Positions 7,014 through 8,241 of a DNA stretch of 8,241 nucleotides are shown here, piece after piece (within the stretch, counting starts at the first letter, position 1; every line of letters starts with the position of its first letter). The position numbers and the translations under genes were made by a program. The stretch spans positions 1 through 8,241 of the forward strand of contig JAQWSA010000049.1 of the NCBI GenBank assembly GCA_029243445.1. Reading direction: 5' to 3'. This DNA comes from Alphaproteobacteria bacterium. GTDB lineage: Bacteria; Pseudomonadota; Alphaproteobacteria; UBA6615. The notes beneath the pieces were generated by a model. That model was given only the letters and a program-made list of their open reading frames with translations, was not told the DNA's origin and ran no database searches.

Positions 7014-8099
7014 CTACTTAGCCCATTTGGACTTATCAGTATATTTAGCATTCTTTGGATCAGCCATCCATGCAGATGCTTCTGCCATTACTTCAGCTTT
7101 ATCGAAATCATTAGCACAACCAATGAAATCATTACTAATGAATGAATTGACATCATATTTCTTATCAATTGCTCCGATCATGAGCATGTCTTTCATTACG
7201 CCTTTCCAAGCAGCTGCATCAACATGACCAATTTTGCCAGACTTTCCTGTATCAGCGTTTATCTGAAGATCATCAACTGCATCTAGATACTTGTAACCAA
7301 AGGAAGCACTCTCCCACTCATGTGGTACTCCATCTGGATGACGAGACATAGAAGCAACCATCTCTAAGTCTTGTGTACCAACGTAAACAGCCTTTGAGTA
7401 AGCGCGGAAGAACCCACAAAGTGGTTTTTTTAGTTCATCCATTCTCTTAGCTAACATAGAATAAGTGTTTGCTGGTGCATTTTTAGCCGATTTAGGAGTG
7501 ATATCCCGTATAGGAATTCCACGTGCCTCTAAAGCTGCTAAATCATTAATAGAGCCTGCGAATGCAGCTGCAGTACCCTTCAAAAATACGTTAGCTAGTG
7601 TAGGACCGGCGTCGCCAACGATTACTGTTTTAATACCCTTGGAATCAGAACCAGCATGAGCCATAGCAACAGCTAGAGATGCTGCATCACGATCACTCGC
7701 TAGTCCTACAGTCTTACCTTTTAATTCGGTAACTGACTGAATTGGGCTATCCTTAGAAACAAAAACTCCTTCTGGAGCTCCAAGCATAACCGTATAAACA
7801 GTTTTCGTTCCTACACCTTCATTTTTTGCTTGAAAGGTCTGAGGACCATCCAACATAGCTAGGTCAGCATTACCATTCGTCAAGAAGGCAACGTAAGGAA
7901 CAGAAGTATCACCATTAAGTAATTTTAGTTCAACTCCTTCTTCCTCATAATAGCCAAGTACACGAGCTACATGTAAACCATAGAAGCCCATTGTTCCATT
8001 ATTTGGCTGTATTAGCGTCAGTTTGGTACCAGCATTCGCAACACCCGAAGCGGCTAGCATACCTACTAGAGACGCGGTTAAAAGTGCTTTTCGTAACAT
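7014..8099 (-). CDS. ABC transporter periplasmic substrate-binding protein, NMT1/TauA (NitT/TauT)-like
   Basis: Exported solute-binding protein of 361 aa. The N-terminus is a Sec signal peptide: MLRK, a hydrophobic run (ALLTASLVGMLAASGV) and an ANA-GT cleavage site after residue 23. No lipobox cysteine is present, so it is soluble in the periplasm. The mature part begins with the NMT1/SsuA-like pattern: beta-strand KLTLIQPNNG, GLHVARVLGYYEEEGVELKL (41-60), a NGNADLAMLDG loop (75-85) and ELKGKTVGLASDRD (125-138). Members of this class bind taurine, sulfonates, nitrate, thiamine precursors or aromatic acids; the ligand here is unknown. Cys228 and Cys328 could form a disulfide. No permease or ATPase gene lies within the window; partners could be beyond 8241 or elsewhere. 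The gene looks somewhat richer in GC (about 42% in one sampled 60-nt stretch), which may reflect codon selection for high expression. Start at ATG 8099 with a strong Shine-Dalgarno; stop TAG. Confidence 0.9.
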   Translation of the reverse strand: MLRKALLTASLVGMLAASGVANAGTKLTLIQPNNGTMGFYGLHVARVLGYYEEEGVELKLLNGDTSVPYVAFLTNGNADLAMLDGPQTFQAKNEGVGTKTVYTVMLGAPEGVFVSKDSPIQSVTELKGKTVGLASDRDAASLAVAMAHAGSDSKGIKTVIVGDAGPTLANVFLKGTAAAFAGSINDLAALEARGIPIRDITPKSAKNAPANTYSMLAKRMDELKKPLCGFFRAYSKAVYVGTQDLEMVASMSRHPDGVPHEWESASFGYKYLDAVDDLQINADTGKSGKIGHVDAAAWKGVMKDMLMIGAIDKKYDVNSFISNDFIGCANDFDKAEVMAEASAWMADPKNAKYTDKSKWAK

Positions 8100-8107
8100 A
8101 CTTTCTT

Positions 8108-8111
8108 CTCC
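8108..8111 (-). promoter_or_regulatory. Shine-Dalgarno for the substrate-binding protein gene
   Basis: On the - strand the bases before the ATG at 8099 read AGGGGAGAAGAAAGT. The GGAG core is 8 nt from the start codon, inside a longer purine run. This is the strongest ribosome binding site in the window and agrees with high expression of a periplasmic binding protein. Confidence 0.75.
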
Positions 8112-8122
8112 CCTTGGTTAAC

Positions 8123-8145
8123 GGACGCAACAATCGTCCAACGAT
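8123..8145 (-). promoter_or_regulatory. overlapping small hairpins in the binding-protein mRNA leader
   Basis: Two short stems overlap and exclude each other. GGACG (8123-8127) pairs with CGTCC (8135-8139) around a 7-nt loop. ATCGT (8133-8137) pairs with ACGAT (8141-8145) around a 3-nt loop. They sit in the presumed 5' untranslated region just upstream of the Shine-Dalgarno. They could stabilise the mRNA or affect translation, but each has only 5 bp and I recognise no known riboswitch. Confidence 0.3.
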
Positions 8146-8157
8146 ACGACACGGACA

Positions 8158-8200
8158 TTTATATGCCGCTTACTAAAAAATTACATAGGAATATTCCCAT
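8158..8200 (-). promoter_or_regulatory. candidate promoter and operator palindrome for the substrate-binding protein gene
   Basis: On the - strand TATAAA (8163-8158) is a plausible -10 box, giving a leader of about 50 nt. The matching -35 position (about 8186-8181, ATGTAA) is poor, as expected of an activator-dependent promoter. Directly upstream, 8185-8200 (ATAGGAATATTCCCAT) is a palindrome matching at 14 of 16 positions with a perfect GGAATATTCC core (8188-8197). It has the form of a site for a dimeric regulator. The promoter boxes are tentative; the palindrome is read directly. Confidence 0.4.
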
Positions 8201-8241
8201 GATTTCGGCGCCACTTAGCGGCGCGTTTTCTTGAAACAGAG

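Noticed and set aside
7027..8176. + strand open frames opposite the substrate-binding protein gene, including 7991-8176, which reaches into its promoter
   Set aside because: The - strand gene has a signal peptide, family motifs, a strong Shine-Dalgarno and its own terminator. The + strand frames have no recognisable features.
8208..8229. + strand intrinsic terminator (GCGCC/GGCGC stem followed by TTTT)
   Set aside because: The stem is only 5 bp, and no + strand gene ends upstream of it; the sequence to its left is the promoter of a - strand gene.
8159..8241. Partial - strand reading frames at the right edge (19 and 26 codons before their stops) as the C-terminus of an upstream gene
   Set aside because: Two different frames are open over this short span and neither gives a recognisable sequence, so I cannot choose one or call a gene.

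Overview
The window is AT-rich (GC in the upper 30s per cent by eye, with near-pure AT spacers). It encodes six complete proteins on both strands: five on the + strand (124-6908) and one convergent gene on the - strand (8099-7014). The organism looks like a low-GC Gram-negative bacterium, most likely a proteobacterium and plausibly a free-living marine alphaproteobacterium. The pointers are a class 2, quinone-type dihydroorotate dehydrogenase, a Sec-exported periplasmic ABC binding protein, and an acetoacetyl-CoA synthetase-type ligase beside thiolase-fold genes. This assignment is inference; no rRNA or other marker is present.

Layout. Positions 1-123 are an AT-rich upstream region. An NAD-type short-chain dehydrogenase/reductase (124-876) is followed after 81 nt by pyrD (958-2034), which starts with TTG. 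A 169-nt AT-rich gap with inverted repeats precedes a tight three-gene block. This holds an HMG-CoA-synthase-like/DUF35 fusion (2204-3664), an SCP2-type thiolase (3723-4922) and an acetoacetyl-CoA synthetase-like ligase (4944-6908). A strong hairpin at 6965-6993 separates this block from the convergent ABC substrate-binding protein gene. The upstream region of that gene (8100-8241) carries a good Shine-Dalgarno, a candidate -10 box, a near-perfect 16-bp palindrome and overlapping small hairpins.

How the genes may work together. The fusion and the thiolase together supply the three parts known from multi-protein thiolase/HMGS/DUF35 assemblies: the archaeal acetoacetyl-CoA thiolase-HMGS-DUF35 complex and the PhlACB acyltransferase of phloroglucinol biosynthesis. 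Here the thiolase keeps its catalytic residues. The HMGS-like half has lost all three expected ones (Glu to Thr77, Cys to Gln109, His to Pro235 in my by-eye alignment). The ligase next to them could activate acetoacetate or another short beta-keto acid. I infer a thiolase-centred CoA or acyl-transfer complex in which the HMGS-like part is a scaffold or has different chemistry. The true substrate cannot be read from the sequence.

No mobile element, CRISPR array, tRNA or rRNA was recognised. The most noteworthy points are the degenerate HMGS-DUF35 fusion, its pairing with an intact thiolase, and a class 2-like PyrD with cysteine at the catalytic serine position.
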